Shown here: positions 35,021-43,387 of the stretch, one piece after another
How positions within the stretch are numbered: the first letter of the stretch is position 1
Layout: each line of letters begins with the position of its first letter
Source: Streptomyces sp. WM6378
GTDB lineage: Bacteria; Actinomycetota; Actinomycetes; Streptomycetales; Streptomycetaceae
Direction of reading: 5' to 3'
Assembly: GCF_001279695.1 (NCBI RefSeq)
Contig: NZ_LGDD01000047.1
Span: 1-64,000 of the forward strand
DNA length: 64,000 nucleotides
Notes under the pieces: generated by a model
Told to the model about the DNA's origin: nothing
Databases searched by the model: none
The model's input: the letters and a program-made list of their open reading frames with translations, nothing else
Program-made: the position numbers and the translations under genes

Positions 35021-35515
35021 TTGGCCACCCCCTATTCCGTCTGCTTCGTCTGCACGGGCAACATCTGCCGCTCGCCGATCGCCGAATCCGTCTTCCGGGC
35101 CCAGGTGGCGCGGGCCGGGCTCACGGGCCTGGTCTCGGTGGAGAGCGCGGGCACCGGAGGCTGGCACGAGGGCGACCCCGCCGACCCGCGCACCGTCTCG
35201 GTTCTCGACGAGCACGGTTATGAAACGTCCCACACGGCACGGCAGTTCCACGCCTCCTGGTTCTCCCGGCTCGATCTCGTGATCGCGCTCGACGAGGGCC
35301 ACCTGCGGGAGCTGCGCCGCCTCGCACCGACCCGGGCCGAGGCCACCAAGGTGAGGCTGCTGCGCTCGTACGACCCCAATGCGGCCGGGGACCTGGAAGT
35401 TCCCGATCCGTACTACGGCGGCCGTGAAGGTTTCGAGGACTGTCTGGAGATGGCGGAGGCAGCGAGCGAGGGCCTGCTCGACGCCGTCCGCAATGAAATG
35501 GAGCGTGCGGCATGA
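35021..35515 (+). CDS. Low-molecular-weight protein-tyrosine phosphatase
   Basis: 164 residues from TTG 35021, chosen because AAGGA lies seven bases upstream. The P-loop CVCTGNICRSPIAE (nucleophilic Cys and Arg) is near the N-terminus, and the general-acid loop DPYYGG is near residue 130. Together they define the family. Such enzymes act on protein phosphotyrosine and in Streptomyces influence secondary metabolism (PtpA). Its stop overlaps the PLP-lyase start by four bases (ATGA). Confidence 0.9.
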   Translation: MATPYSVCFVCTGNICRSPIAESVFRAQVARAGLTGLVSVESAGTGGWHEGDPADPRTVSVLDEHGYETSHTARQFHASWFSRLDLVIALDEGHLRELRRLAPTRAEATKVRLLRSYDPNAAGDLEVPDPYYGGREGFEDCLEMAEAASEGLLDAVRNEMERAA

Positions 35516-36636
35516 CAGGTGAGGGCACTCGATCGGTACGCGCCGGTCTTCCCGAGCCGGTGGCCTTTGAGCCCACCCTGCCCGGGCCGGTGTTCGCCGC
35601 CCACTTCCATCTGCCCGGCGAGGCGACCGGACCGTACAGCTACGGCCGCGACACCAATCCGACGTGGACCCATCTGGAGCGGGCCATAGCCGAGTTGGAG
35701 TCGCCCGACGAGAGCGCCGAGGCGATCGTCTTCGCCTCCGGGATGGCGGCGATCTCGGCCGTGCTGCTCTCCCAGGCGCGCTCCGGCGACACGGTGGTCC
35801 TGCCGGACGACGGCTATCAGGCCCTGCCGCTGGTCCGCGAGCAGTTGGAGGCGTACGGCATCGAGGTGCGCACCGCGCCGACGGCCGGCGATGCCCAACT
35901 GGCCCACCTGGACGGCGCGAAGCTGCTCTGGATCGAGACCCCCTCCAATCCGGGGCTCGATGTGTGCGACGTACGCCGTCTCGCACGGGCCGCGCACGAC
36001 GCGGGCGCGCTGGTGGCGGTCGACAACACGCTGGCCACGCCGCTCGGGCAGCGTCCCCTCGAACTCGGCGCGGACTTCGCGGTCGCCAGCGGCACCAAGG
36101 GCCTGACCGGGCACGGCGATCTTCTGCTCGGCTATGTGGTGTGCCGCGATCCAAACCTCGCCGCACGGGTACGCACGTGGCGCAAGGTCGTCGGAGCGAT
36201 CCCCGGCCCGATGGAGGCATGGCTGGCCCACCGCTCCCTCGCGACACTGCACCTGCGCGCCGAGCGGCAGGCCGCGAACGCCCTGGCCCTGGCCGAGGCA
36301 CTGGCCAAGCGCGGCGAGGTGACGGGCCTGCGCTACCCGGGCCTGCTTTCGGACCCCTCCCACCGCCTGGCCTCGGCACAGATGCGGCGCTTCGGCTGCG
36401 TGGTCTCCTTCGACCTCCCCGACCGCGCCTTCGCTGAACGCTTCCTTGCGTCACTGAGCCTGGTCGACGACGCCACGAGTTTCGGCAGCGTCCGCTCCAC
36501 GGCCGAACGCCGCGGCCGCTGGGGCGGCGACGCGGTGTCCGAGGGCTTCATCCGCTTCTCGGTCGGCGCGGAGGACGCCCCGGATCTGATCGCGGACGTG
36601 GAACGCGCGCTGGACGAGGCGGGGGCGGCGGGGTGA
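35512..36636 (+). CDS. Cys/Met metabolism PLP-dependent lyase (cystathionine gamma-lyase/synthase family)
   Basis: 374 residues. YGRDTNPTWTHLE at the N-terminus, ASGMAAISAVLL, WIETPSNPGLDVCD, VDNTLATPLGQRP and the PLP lysine in SGTKGLTGHGD are family hallmarks. Cystathionine enzymes usually read SGTKYxxGHSD, so G-L-T-G-H-G is a variant and the exact reaction (gamma-lyase, gamma-synthase or methionine gamma-lyase) is uncertain. It is coupled to the tyrosine phosphatase by an ATGA overlap. Confidence 0.86.
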   Translation: MTGEGTRSVRAGLPEPVAFEPTLPGPVFAAHFHLPGEATGPYSYGRDTNPTWTHLERAIAELESPDESAEAIVFASGMAAISAVLLSQARSGDTVVLPDDGYQALPLVREQLEAYGIEVRTAPTAGDAQLAHLDGAKLLWIETPSNPGLDVCDVRRLARAAHDAGALVAVDNTLATPLGQRPLELGADFAVASGTKGLTGHGDLLLGYVVCRDPNLAARVRTWRKVVGAIPGPMEAWLAHRSLATLHLRAERQAANALALAEALAKRGEVTGLRYPGLLSDPSHRLASAQMRRFGCVVSFDLPDRAFAERFLASLSLVDDATSFGSVRSTAERRGRWGGDAVSEGFIRFSVGAEDAPDLIADVERALDEAGAAG

Positions 36637-36830
36637 GACCGCCCGGGTCTGCCCAAAGGCGTTCCGTGAAGCCCTCTGCAAGGAACCCGCAGCCAGATCC
36701 CCTACGCAAGACGGACGGTCCGAGCCTCCCCCCTCATGGCTCGGACCGCCCCGGTTCTCGCGCGCCAAGAACCGCTCGGACAAGGCTAGTTGACTCTGCG
36801 TCAGTGTCCAATCACGGTAGCGACAGAGAC

Positions 36831-36849
36831 CTATCGACATATTTATAGT
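36831..36849 (+). promoter_or_regulatory. LysR-type box and -10 element
   Basis: CTAT-N10-ATAG (36831-36848) is an interrupted palindrome of the T-N11-A type bound by LysR regulators. It overlaps a -10 element TATAGT (36844-36849), which would start transcription about 43 bases before ATG 36899. Autorepression by the LysR protein is the simplest reading. Confidence 0.5.
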
Positions 36850-36898
36850 TGTGTCCGGCCGGGGACGTCGTGAGGCAGTTCAGGACGGAGGGCACAGC

Positions 36899-37795
36899 AT
36901 GGATCTTGCCCTGCTGCGTACGTTCGTCACCGTGCACCGGGCCGGCTCCTTCACCCGCGCCGCGGCGCTGCTCGGGCTCTCGCAGCCCGCGGTGACCAGC
37001 CAGATACGCACCCTGGAGCGGCAGTTGGGCCGCCCGCTCTTCCTGCGTCAGGCGCGCGGGGTGACTCCGACGACCATCGGTGACGAGCTGGCCCAGCGGG
37101 CCGCGCCGCACCTGGACGCGCTCGTCGAGATCGCCGAGGCCGGCCTCAGCGAGGAGCCGGGCCTGCGCACCCTGCACGTGGCCGGTCCGCCGGAGTTCAC
37201 CTCGCTGCGCGCGCTGCCCGCGCTCACCCGGCTCCTCCCGCAGGGCCTCGCGCTGCGGGCCTCCTTCGGCAATGCCGAGGAGACCCTGGAGGGCCTGGCC
37301 GCCGGACATCACGATCTGGCCATCACCACCGCCCGTCCGCGCGGCCGGCTGCTGTCCTCGACTCCGCTGTGCGACGAGGAACACGTGCTGGTCGCCGGGG
37401 TGCGCTGGGCGGCACGGCTCGCCCCGGGCGCGCTGCGCCACGGCGGGGCCGAGATCCTGGAGCCCATACCGGTCGTGGAGGTCCACGAGTCGCTGCCGCT
37501 GGTGACGCGCTACTGGGCGTCGGTGTTCGACGCCAAACCGGCCGCCGCGGGCGCGGTCGTCGCCCCCGACCTACGGGCGGTCCTGGCTGCCGTCGCGGCC
37601 GGAGCGGGCCTCGCGGTGCTGCCGCGCTACCTGTGCGAGACGGCCCTGGAGGAGGGCCAGGTGGTGGCACTCCTCGACCCTCCGGTGCCGCCGCTGCGCA
37701 CCTATTTCCTCGCGGTGCGCACCGGCACACTCGGCTTCGCGCACATCGCGCGGGCGCAGGAATGGCTGCTGCGCGCTGCGGTCGACTGGGCCTGA
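36899..37795 (+). CDS. LysR-family transcriptional regulator
   Basis: 298 residues. The N-terminal helix-turn-helix (LLRTFVTVHRAGSFTRAAALLGLSQPAVTSQIRTLERQ region) is followed by a substrate-binding domain from about residue 90. GGAGGG precedes ATG 36899. No obviously regulated enzyme is divergent from it; the upstream PLP lyase reads in the same direction. Target and effector are unknown. The box at 36831-36848 suggests autoregulation. Confidence 0.88.
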   Translation: MDLALLRTFVTVHRAGSFTRAAALLGLSQPAVTSQIRTLERQLGRPLFLRQARGVTPTTIGDELAQRAAPHLDALVEIAEAGLSEEPGLRTLHVAGPPEFTSLRALPALTRLLPQGLALRASFGNAEETLEGLAAGHHDLAITTARPRGRLLSSTPLCDEEHVLVAGVRWAARLAPGALRHGGAEILEPIPVVEVHESLPLVTRYWASVFDAKPAAAGAVVAPDLRAVLAAVAAGAGLAVLPRYLCETALEEGQVVALLDPPVPPLRTYFLAVRTGTLGFAHIARAQEWLLRAAVDWA

Positions 37796-37854
37796 GAAGC
37801 GGCGGGGGAGGCGCGGGGAGTTTCGCAGGGGCCCCTTCGGGCCACATTTCTCCC

Positions 37855-38337
37855 ATGACCGTACGTCCAGTGGTCAAGCGCACCGCACGAGCCGTTCTGC
37901 TCGACGGCGACGACCTGATTCTGATCAAGCGCACCAAACCCGGCATGGATCCGTACTGGCTCACCCCAGGGGGCGGCGTCGAACCCGAGGACTCCACCGT
38001 CGTCGAGGCCCTGCACCGCGAGGTGCACGAGGAACTCGGCGCGAAGATCACCGACGTGGTGCCCTGCTTCGTCGACACCGTCGAGCACATCGGGGCCGAC
38101 GGAGGCGCGACCGGCGTGAAGGTGCAGCACTTCTTCGTCTGCCGCCTCGACTCCATGGACCCCTCTCTGCGGCACGGCCCCGAGATCGAGGAGCCCTGCG
38201 GGGAGTACGAGATCGTCCGCATCCCGTTCACCCGCGTCGGTATCGCCTCGGTGCACCTCGTCCCGCTGTCCCTCAGGCACTACCTGGACGGCAACATCGA
38301 GGGCGTGCGGGCCATGCACGCACCCGACCTGGGCTAG
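37855..38337 (+). CDS. NUDIX hydrolase
   Basis: 160 residues. The Nudix helix ends in the intact catalytic REVHEELGA (from GGGVEPEDS). The upstream conserved Glu position of the 23-residue box is Ser or Asp depending on alignment. The enzyme should hydrolyse a nucleoside diphosphate linked to another moiety. The N-terminal KRTARAVLLDGDDLILIKRTKPGMDPYW is of the MutT/ADP-ribose type. It converges on the HAD gene 10 bases away. Confidence 0.85.
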   Translation: MTVRPVVKRTARAVLLDGDDLILIKRTKPGMDPYWLTPGGGVEPEDSTVVEALHREVHEELGAKITDVVPCFVDTVEHIGADGGATGVKVQHFFVCRLDSMDPSLRHGPEIEEPCGEYEIVRIPFTRVGIASVHLVPLSLRHYLDGNIEGVRAMHAPDLG

Positions 38338-38347
38338 CCACGTCCGC

Positions 38348-38980
38348 TCACCCCACGGCGCGCACCAGCGCGTAGGCCTCGCGCAGGTCGCCGCCCGCGT
38401 ACGTGTGCGTGGCGAGGCCCGCGAGATGGTGGTCCGCGTTCACCGCGACCGACACGGGCACCGCCGTGAAGAGGTCCACGTCGGACATCGAGTCCCCGTA
38501 CGCCACACAGTTCCGCGGGCCGACGCCGAATTCGGCGCACAGCCGGTTCATGACGCTCACCTTGGCGGCTGGGCTGAGAATCCCGGCCGGGTCCACGGGA
38601 CGCGTGAACGGCACGTCCGGGAAGACAGAGCCATGGGCGGCGTGGGCGCCCCAGGCGAGCAACCGCTGCACGAAGAAGGACGGGGAAAGCGAGATGACGG
38701 CGCAGTAGTCGCCCCGCTCACGGATCTCCTGCCAGACGTCCTGGATTCCAATGAGCCAGGGAGCGGTCGCGAAGGCGGCCGCCACATGCACCTCGGTGAG
38801 CCCGGACCACAGAGCGTGCACGCGCACCGCGTACTCGGGCGGCCCGATCCGGCCCGTGGACAGCTCCCGCTCCAGCTCGCCGATCTCGCTGAGCAGTCCG
38901 AGCTGCCGGGATATCTCGACCGGTGCGGCGGAGCCTCGCATGAGCGTTCCGTCGAGGTCGAAGAGGTGAAGTGTCGCCAT
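38348..38980 (-). CDS. HAD-family phosphatase (SerB-like)
   Basis: 210 residues with DLDGTLMRGS (motif I), SLSPSFFVQRLLAWG (motif II region), lysine in AAKVSVM and GDSMSDVDLF (motif IV). It has the small helical cap of the phosphoserine phosphatase-like group. The substrate could be phosphoserine or another small phosphomonoester. It starts at ATG 38980, 71 bases from the first of two parS sites. Confidence 0.84.
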   Translation of the reverse strand: MATLHLFDLDGTLMRGSAAPVEISRQLGLLSEIGELERELSTGRIGPPEYAVRVHALWSGLTEVHVAAAFATAPWLIGIQDVWQEIRERGDYCAVISLSPSFFVQRLLAWGAHAAHGSVFPDVPFTRPVDPAGILSPAAKVSVMNRLCAEFGVGPRNCVAYGDSMSDVDLFTAVPVSVAVNADHHLAGLATHTYAGGDLREAYALVRAVG

Positions 38981-39050
38981 GTACGCCGAGGCTAGTACGT
39001 GGGGTTACTCCCCCTGTCGGACGCCTGACGTGTGCCCGCACCGGCACGCT

Positions 39051-39064
39051 GTTTCACGTGAAAC
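39051..39064. other. parS site 4
   Basis: Exact GTTTCACGTGAAAC between the divergent HAD and DUF2269-type genes, 54 bp from site 5. Confidence 0.88.
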
Positions 39065-39104
39065 ATCCTTCTCGCCCCGTATCCGGCCGCACGAGCCTCA
39101 CGCC

Positions 39105-39118
39105 GTTTCACGTGAAAC
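39105..39118. other. parS site 5, overlapping a likely GTG start
   Basis: Exact GTTTCACGTGAAAC. The GTG inside it (39112-39114) is the most plausible start of the following membrane-protein gene, so ParB bound here could affect its transcription or start region. Confidence 0.88.
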
Positions 39119-39633
39119 ATCTCCGGCGGCCCGTCCGTCGCGGCTGGCTGGTGGCTCATGTCGCGGTCTCCGTGAGCTGGCTGGGCCTGACCATCGGGCT
39201 GCTCGCGCTCGGCATCACCGCCTACACCACGGACTCCGCCACCATGACCGAGGCCGCGTACCACGCCATGAAGGTCTTCGGTGACTGGCTGGTGCTGCCC
39301 ATTGCCCTGCTGACATTGGGTACCGGCGTCGTGCTGTCTCTGGGCACCCGGTGGGGGCTCGCCCGGCACCGCTGGGTCTGGATCAAGTTCTGGCTGACCT
39401 TGATCACTCTCTGTCTGTCGGCCTTCTTGCTGCGGCCCGAGATCAACAGTGCGGCCGCGGCCGGCCTGCCCGACACCAGCCTGGTGGCCGCCCCGGTCAT
39501 CTCCTCCAGCGCGTACTTCTTCATGACGGCGATCTCAGTGCTCAAGCCGTGGGGGCTGACGAAGCGTGGCCGGAAGTACCGTGCCGAGAACCGGAAAACG
39601 GTGGACGCCGCACCGGTGCGTCAGACAACCTGA
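39112..39633 (+). CDS. DUF2269-like integral membrane protein
   Basis: About 173 residues, with four membrane helices (WLVAHVAVSVSWLGLTIGLLALG; VFGDWLVLPIALLTLGTGVVLSL; WIKFWLTLITLCLSAFLL; LVAAPVISSSAYFFMTAISVL). The family pattern W-V-W-I-K-F-W with conserved histidine and tryptophan is seen in DUF2269-type proteins. The start is uncertain: GTG 39112 lies inside a parS site and gives a basic cytosolic N-terminus (KHLRRPVRRGW). GTG 39151 and GTG 39058 are alternatives, and none has a ribosome site. Confidence 0.72.
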   Translation: MKHLRRPVRRGWLVAHVAVSVSWLGLTIGLLALGITAYTTDSATMTEAAYHAMKVFGDWLVLPIALLTLGTGVVLSLGTRWGLARHRWVWIKFWLTLITLCLSAFLLRPEINSAAAAGLPDTSLVAAPVISSSAYFFMTAISVLKPWGLTKRGRKYRAENRKTVDAAPVRQTT

Positions 39634-39638
39634 CCCAC

Positions 39639-40493
39639 ATGCTCTCACCGCTCGCCGAGCTCCCCCTGCGCCGCCTGACCACCGAAGACCTCATCGCCTG
39701 CGCCGACCTCTCCGAGGACCGGGGCTGGCCACGTGAGGAGCACAAGTGGGGACTCCTGCTCGCGGCGGGCACCGGATACGGGATCGACGCCCCGGACGGC
39801 AAGGGCCTGGTCACCGCGTGCGTCGTCACCTCGTACGGTCCGGGTCTCGCGGCCATCGGCATGGTTCTGGTGGCCGAGCGCTTCGCCCGGCAGGGCGTCG
39901 GACGCCGTCTGATGAAGCACGTGCTGCGGGAGCTGGAGGGCACTCCGCTCACCCTGCACGCCACCCCGAACGGGCGCCCGCTGTACGAGGAGCTCGGCTT
40001 CGAGGCGACCGGGCGCGCCGAGATGGTCAGGGGTCATTTCCGGCCGTCCGGCCCGGCCCCGTCGGTGGCGACCCGCCCCGCGACCGCCGATGACCTTCCC
40101 AAGATCCTGCGGCTCGACGCCGAGGTCTTCGGGCAGGACCGCACGCACATGATCACCCGCCTGCCGGCCTTCTGCGACCAGTTGCGGGTCTCGGAGGACT
40201 CGGCCGGGCTGACCGGGTTCGCGGCCGCCTGGCCCAACGTGAACACGCATGTGGTGGGCCCACTGATCGCCCGCGACACGGAGACCGCGAAGGCCCTGGT
40301 CGCCTCGCTCGCGGCCGGCACCGACCGCCCGCTGCGCACGGATGTCGATGTACGCCACGACGACCTGCTGACCTGGCTGAAGGCCTCGGGCATGGAGCCG
40401 GTCGGCTTCAACGCGGTGATGACCTACGGCATCCCGGCTCTCCCGGGCGACTGGACCCGCCGCTTCGCACCCCTGACGGTGGCCGCCGGCTAG
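39639..40493 (+). CDS. GNAT acetyltransferase with two GNAT-like halves
   Basis: 284 residues. The N-terminal half has the acetyl-CoA-binding pattern VAERFARQGVGRRLMKHVL (Q/R-x-x-G-x-G/A) followed by NGRPLYEELGFEATG. The C-terminal half, from about residue 145 (RPATADDLPKILRLDAEVFG), is a second GNAT-like domain lacking the clear loop. The arrangement recalls acetyltransferases with a DUF4081-like or mycothiol-synthase-like double fold. Substrate is unknown. It starts five bases after the DUF2269-type gene. Confidence 0.8.
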   Translation: MLSPLAELPLRRLTTEDLIACADLSEDRGWPREEHKWGLLLAAGTGYGIDAPDGKGLVTACVVTSYGPGLAAIGMVLVAERFARQGVGRRLMKHVLRELEGTPLTLHATPNGRPLYEELGFEATGRAEMVRGHFRPSGPAPSVATRPATADDLPKILRLDAEVFGQDRTHMITRLPAFCDQLRVSEDSAGLTGFAAAWPNVNTHVVGPLIARDTETAKALVASLAAGTDRPLRTDVDVRHDDLLTWLKASGMEPVGFNAVMTYGIPALPGDWTRRFAPLTVAAG

Positions 40494-40570
40494 CCCTCTG
40501 TGCACAGGTAGGAGCCTCCGCCCCCATGTGCCGTGACGCCGCAGGCACTTGAGGACGGACGCAAGGACGA

Positions 40571-41002
40571 TCAACGCCGGGCCAGGGCCTCCGCAGCCGC
40601 GTTCGCGAACGCGTGGTCCTGGTCGGGGGCACCGCCACCCACGCCGATCGCGCCGATCAGACGGCCGTCACGGTGAACGGGGACGCCGCCCGCGATGAAG
40701 AGGAGCGGCCGGTCGAGGGCAGTCGGCAGGGTGTGGAACAGGCCGCCCGGCTGGACCGCGTCCACCAGGTCGGCGGTCGGGGCGTTCAGCTGGAGCGCCG
40801 TGTACGCCTTGCGGGTGCTGGTCTCCCCGGCGATCAGTACGGCCCGGTCGTCCCGGCGGAAGGCGAGCAGATGGCCGCCCGCGTCGAGGACGGTGACCGC
40901 GACGGTGGCTCCGGCCGCCTCGGCGGCGGAACGGGCCGCGTCAACGAGGGCTTCCGCGTCCTGGGTGGCGAGCGGGGCTACGGCGACGGTGGTGGTGCTC
41001 AT
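40571..41002 (-). CDS. GlcG/HbpS-family protein
   Basis: 143 residues of the DUF336 family: VTVLDAGGHLLAFRRDD, AYTALQLNAPT, LFIAGGVPVHRDGRLIGAIGVGGGAPDQDHAFANAA. Members include HbpS, an extracellular heme-binding protein of Streptomyces, and GlcG. This copy has no signal peptide, so it is probably cytosolic. AAGGAG precedes the ATG. It lies 35 bases after the MFS exporter gene and is likely in the same transcript, controlled with it by the divergent MarR protein. Confidence 0.82.
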   Translation of the reverse strand: MSTTTVAVAPLATQDAEALVDAARSAAEAAGATVAVTVLDAGGHLLAFRRDDRAVLIAGETSTRKAYTALQLNAPTADLVDAVQPGGLFHTLPTALDRPLLFIAGGVPVHRDGRLIGAIGVGGGAPDQDHAFANAAAEALARR

Positions 41003-41037
41003 GAGGGGTAACTCCTTGACGGTGCTGGACAGTTGAC

Positions 41038-42249
41038 TCAGTGGTGCGCGGCGTGGGCCCGAACCGGCTCGGGAACGGCGCCCGCGACGACCCGGCTGCC
41101 CGCGTTCGTACGCCGCTCCAGCGCACTGGAGACGAAGGCGAGCACGACGGCGGACGCGGCGAGTACGGCACCGACCCAGTTGGGGGCGGTGTAGCCGAGG
41201 CCGGCCGCGATGACGATGCCGCCGAGCCAGGCGGAGAGCGCGTTGCCGAGGTTGAAGGCGCCGATGTTGACGGCGGAGGCCAGAGTGGGTGCGCCCGCGG
41301 CCTGGTCGAGGACGCGCTTTTGCAGCGGGGGCACGGTCGCGAAGCCCAGAGCGCCGATGAGGAAGATCACGACCGCGGACGCGGCCTTGTCGTGGGCGGC
41401 CACCGTGAACAGCGCCAGGACCAGGGCGAGCCCGGACAGCGACACGTAGAGCAGCGGCATGAGCGCGCGGTCGGCGAACCGGCCGCCGATGAGGTTTCCG
41501 GTGACCATGCCGAGGCCGAAGAGGACGAGCAGCCAGGTGACGGAGGTGTCGGCGTAGCCTGCGACGTTCGTCATCATCGGGGTGATGTAGGTGATCGCGG
41601 CGAACACTCCGCCGAAGCCGAGCACGGTCATCGCCATGGCGAGCAGTACCTGTACGTTGCGGAAGGCGGCGATCTCGTGGCGCAGCCGTACGCCCTCGGC
41701 TTTCGGCATGTCCGGGACGAGCTTGGCGACGCCGAGCAGGCCCAGCACGCCGAGTGCCGCGACGGCGAAGAACGTCGCACGCCAGCCGACCTGCTGGCCG
41801 ATGAGTGTGCCGATCGGCACCCCCACGACGTTGGCGACGGTCAGGCCGGTGAACATCATGGCGATCGCCCCGGCCTTCTTCTCGGGGGCGACCAGATCGG
41901 CTGCGACGACCGAGCCGATTCCGAAGAACGCGCCGTGCGCGAGGGAGGCGACGAGCCGCCCGGCCAGCATCAGCCCGAAGACGGGCGCGACCGCGGAGAG
42001 TACGTTGCCGACGATGAAGAAGCCCATCAGCAGCATCAGCATCCGCTTGCGGGTGATCTTCGTACCCAGGATGGTCATCAGCGGAGCGCCGAGCATCACG
42101 CCGACCGCATAGCCGCTGACCAGGTATCCGGCGGTGGGGATGGAGACATCGAAGGTGCCGGCAACCTCGGGGAGCAGCCCCATGATCACAAATTCAGTGG
42201 TGCCGATACCGAACGCCCCGATGGCGAGGGCTAGGAGCGCGAGTGGCAT
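41038..42249 (-). CDS. MFS transporter (Cmx/AraJ/DHA1-like exporter)
   Basis: 403 residues with 12 membrane helices. IGTTEFVIMGLLPEVA in helix 1 and the loop GTKITRKRMLMLLMG are typical of the DHA1 drug-efflux group. It starts at ATG 42249 with GGAAGGG upstream. A strong promoter (TTGCAA-17-TATTGT) overlaps three TTGCA repeats next to the divergent MarR gene, suggesting induction by a toxic compound. The longer in-frame start at 42297 would sit inside the promoter and is rejected. Confidence 0.86.
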   Translation of the reverse strand: MPLALLALAIGAFGIGTTEFVIMGLLPEVAGTFDVSIPTAGYLVSGYAVGVMLGAPLMTILGTKITRKRMLMLLMGFFIVGNVLSAVAPVFGLMLAGRLVASLAHGAFFGIGSVVAADLVAPEKKAGAIAMMFTGLTVANVVGVPIGTLIGQQVGWRATFFAVAALGVLGLLGVAKLVPDMPKAEGVRLRHEIAAFRNVQVLLAMAMTVLGFGGVFAAITYITPMMTNVAGYADTSVTWLLVLFGLGMVTGNLIGGRFADRALMPLLYVSLSGLALVLALFTVAAHDKAASAVVIFLIGALGFATVPPLQKRVLDQAAGAPTLASAVNIGAFNLGNALSAWLGGIVIAAGLGYTAPNWVGAVLAASAVVLAFVSSALERRTNAGSRVVAGAVPEPVRAHAAHH

Positions 42250-42293
42250 GGGATGCCCTTCCAGGAGATTGCGTGAGCGCCTTACGGGCGTCC

Positions 42294-42337
42294 ACAATAA
42301 TTGCAGACGCGATTAGTTGCAAGCGCTGGCTATTGCA
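42294..42337 (-). promoter_or_regulatory. MFS promoter with three TTGCA repeats (MarR operator candidate)
   Basis: On the minus strand the -35 TTGCAA (42322-42317) and -10 TATTGT (42299-42294) are 17 bases apart. TTGCA on the plus strand occurs at 42301, 42317 and 42333, exactly 16 bp apart. One copy is in the spacer, one forms the -35, and one is upstream. A MarR protein encoded next door is the natural candidate to bind them. Confidence 0.6.
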
Positions 42338-42380
42338 CTCGTGGACTATCCTGATGACAAGCCGCTCCGGAGGAGGACAG

Positions 42381-42839
42381 ATGGCCGCGACGGACCCCGC
42401 ACTCACCGCCCTCTCCCAGGGCTGGTGCGCGCTCTCCCTGCTGCACGGCAAGATCGATGCCCACATCGAGCGCGCTCTGCAGTCGGGGCACGATCTCAGC
42501 GTGCGCGAGTATTCGCTGCTCGACGTCCTCAGCCGCCAGCACAGCGGCCCGGGCGGCCACCTCCAGATGAAGCAGGTCGCCGACGCCGTGGTCCTCAGCC
42601 AGTCGGCCACCACCCGCCTCGTCACCCGGCTTGAGGACCGCGGCCTGCTGACCCGGTACCTCTGCGACACCGACCGGCGCGGCATCTACACCGACGTCAC
42701 CGAATCCGGTCTCGCGCTGCTCGCCGAGGCCCGGCCCACCAATGACAGGGCCCTGCGCGAGGCTTTGGACGAAGCGGCGAAGAACCCTGAACTGGCGCCC
42801 CTGGTCCGCACGGTCGAGGAGCTCCACGTCCCGGTCTAG
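42381..42839 (+). CDS. MarR-family transcriptional regulator
   Basis: 152 residues with a winged helix in the middle (LQMKQVADAVVLSQSATTRLVTRLEDRGLLTRYLCDTDRRGIYTDVT region) between dimerisation helices. GGAGGAGG lies just before ATG 42381. It is divergent from the MFS/HbpS pair, the classic arrangement of a ligand-released repressor and its efflux pump. The ligand is unknown. Confidence 0.9.
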   Translation: MAATDPALTALSQGWCALSLLHGKIDAHIERALQSGHDLSVREYSLLDVLSRQHSGPGGHLQMKQVADAVVLSQSATTRLVTRLEDRGLLTRYLCDTDRRGIYTDVTESGLALLAEARPTNDRALREALDEAAKNPELAPLVRTVEELHVPV

Positions 42840-42864
42840 GGCAGCCGGGCGTACGCTCCGACCC

Positions 42865-43317
42865 ATGAGCGATCTTGTGATCAGGCCTGCGAGGCCCGAG
42901 GACATCCCGGCGATCGTGGCCATGCTCGCGGACGATCCGTTGGGCGCCCAGCGGGAGTCGCCGGACGACCTCACTCCCTACCGCACGGCCTTCGACCGCC
43001 TCGCGGACGACCCGAACCAGCACCTGGTGGTAGCCGATCGCGGCGGCGAGGTCGTCGGCACCCTCCAACTCACCGTCATCCCCGGACTCTCCCGCCGCGG
43101 ATCAACCCGCTCGATCATCGAGGGCGTACGCGTCCACGGCGCCGAGCGCGGCAGTGGCCTCGGCACCCGGCTCATCGAATGGGCCGTCGACGAATCAGGG
43201 CGCCAGGGTTGCCAGTTGGTCCAGCTGACGTCAGACGCCACCCGCACCGATGCTCACCGGTTCTATGAGCGGCTGGGGTTCGAGGCCTCCCATGTGGGCT
43301 TCAAGAAACCGCTGTAG
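42865..43317 (+). CDS. GNAT-family acetyltransferase
   Basis: 150 residues. IRPARPEDIPAIVAML at the start, VVGTLQLTVIPGLSRRGSTRSIIEGVRV, the acetyl-CoA loop AERGSGLGTRLIEWAVDE and HRFYERLGFEASHVGF make a complete single GNAT domain. The substrate is unknown. It follows the marR gene by 25 bases. Its stop codon is part of a 32-bp perfect palindrome that contains a parS site. Confidence 0.86.
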   Translation: MSDLVIRPARPEDIPAIVAMLADDPLGAQRESPDDLTPYRTAFDRLADDPNQHLVVADRGGEVVGTLQLTVIPGLSRRGSTRSIIEGVRVHGAERGSGLGTRLIEWAVDESGRQGCQLVQLTSDATRTDAHRFYERLGFEASHVGFKKPL

Positions 43318-43345
43318 GCCGTGTTTCACGTGAAACACGGCCTAC
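43314..43345. terminator. 32-bp perfect palindrome: stop codon, parS and hairpin terminator in one
   Basis: Sixteen-base arms GTAGGCCGTGTTTCAC (43314-43329) and the exact complement (43330-43345) have no spacer. The left arm includes the GNAT stop codon TAG (43315-43317) and the centre is parS site 6. As RNA it can fold into a long hairpin; as DNA it offers ParB an extended palindrome. Confidence 0.7.
43323..43336. other. parS site 6
   Basis: Exact GTTTCACGTGAAAC at the centre of the 32-bp palindrome, 50 bp from site 7. Confidence 0.88.
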
Positions 43346-43372
43346 AAAGACCCGCAGATTCCTACGCCGGCC

Positions 43373-43386
43373 GTTTCACGTGAAAC
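43373..43386. other. parS site 7
   Basis: Exact GTTTCACGTGAAAC ending one base before the stop codon of the converging serine hydrolase gene. Confidence 0.88.
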
Positions 43387-43387
43387 G

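Noticed and set aside
42243..42380. Upstream start for the MarR gene at 42243
   Set aside because: It would cover the promoter and operator repeats; GGAGGAGG marks ATG 42381.
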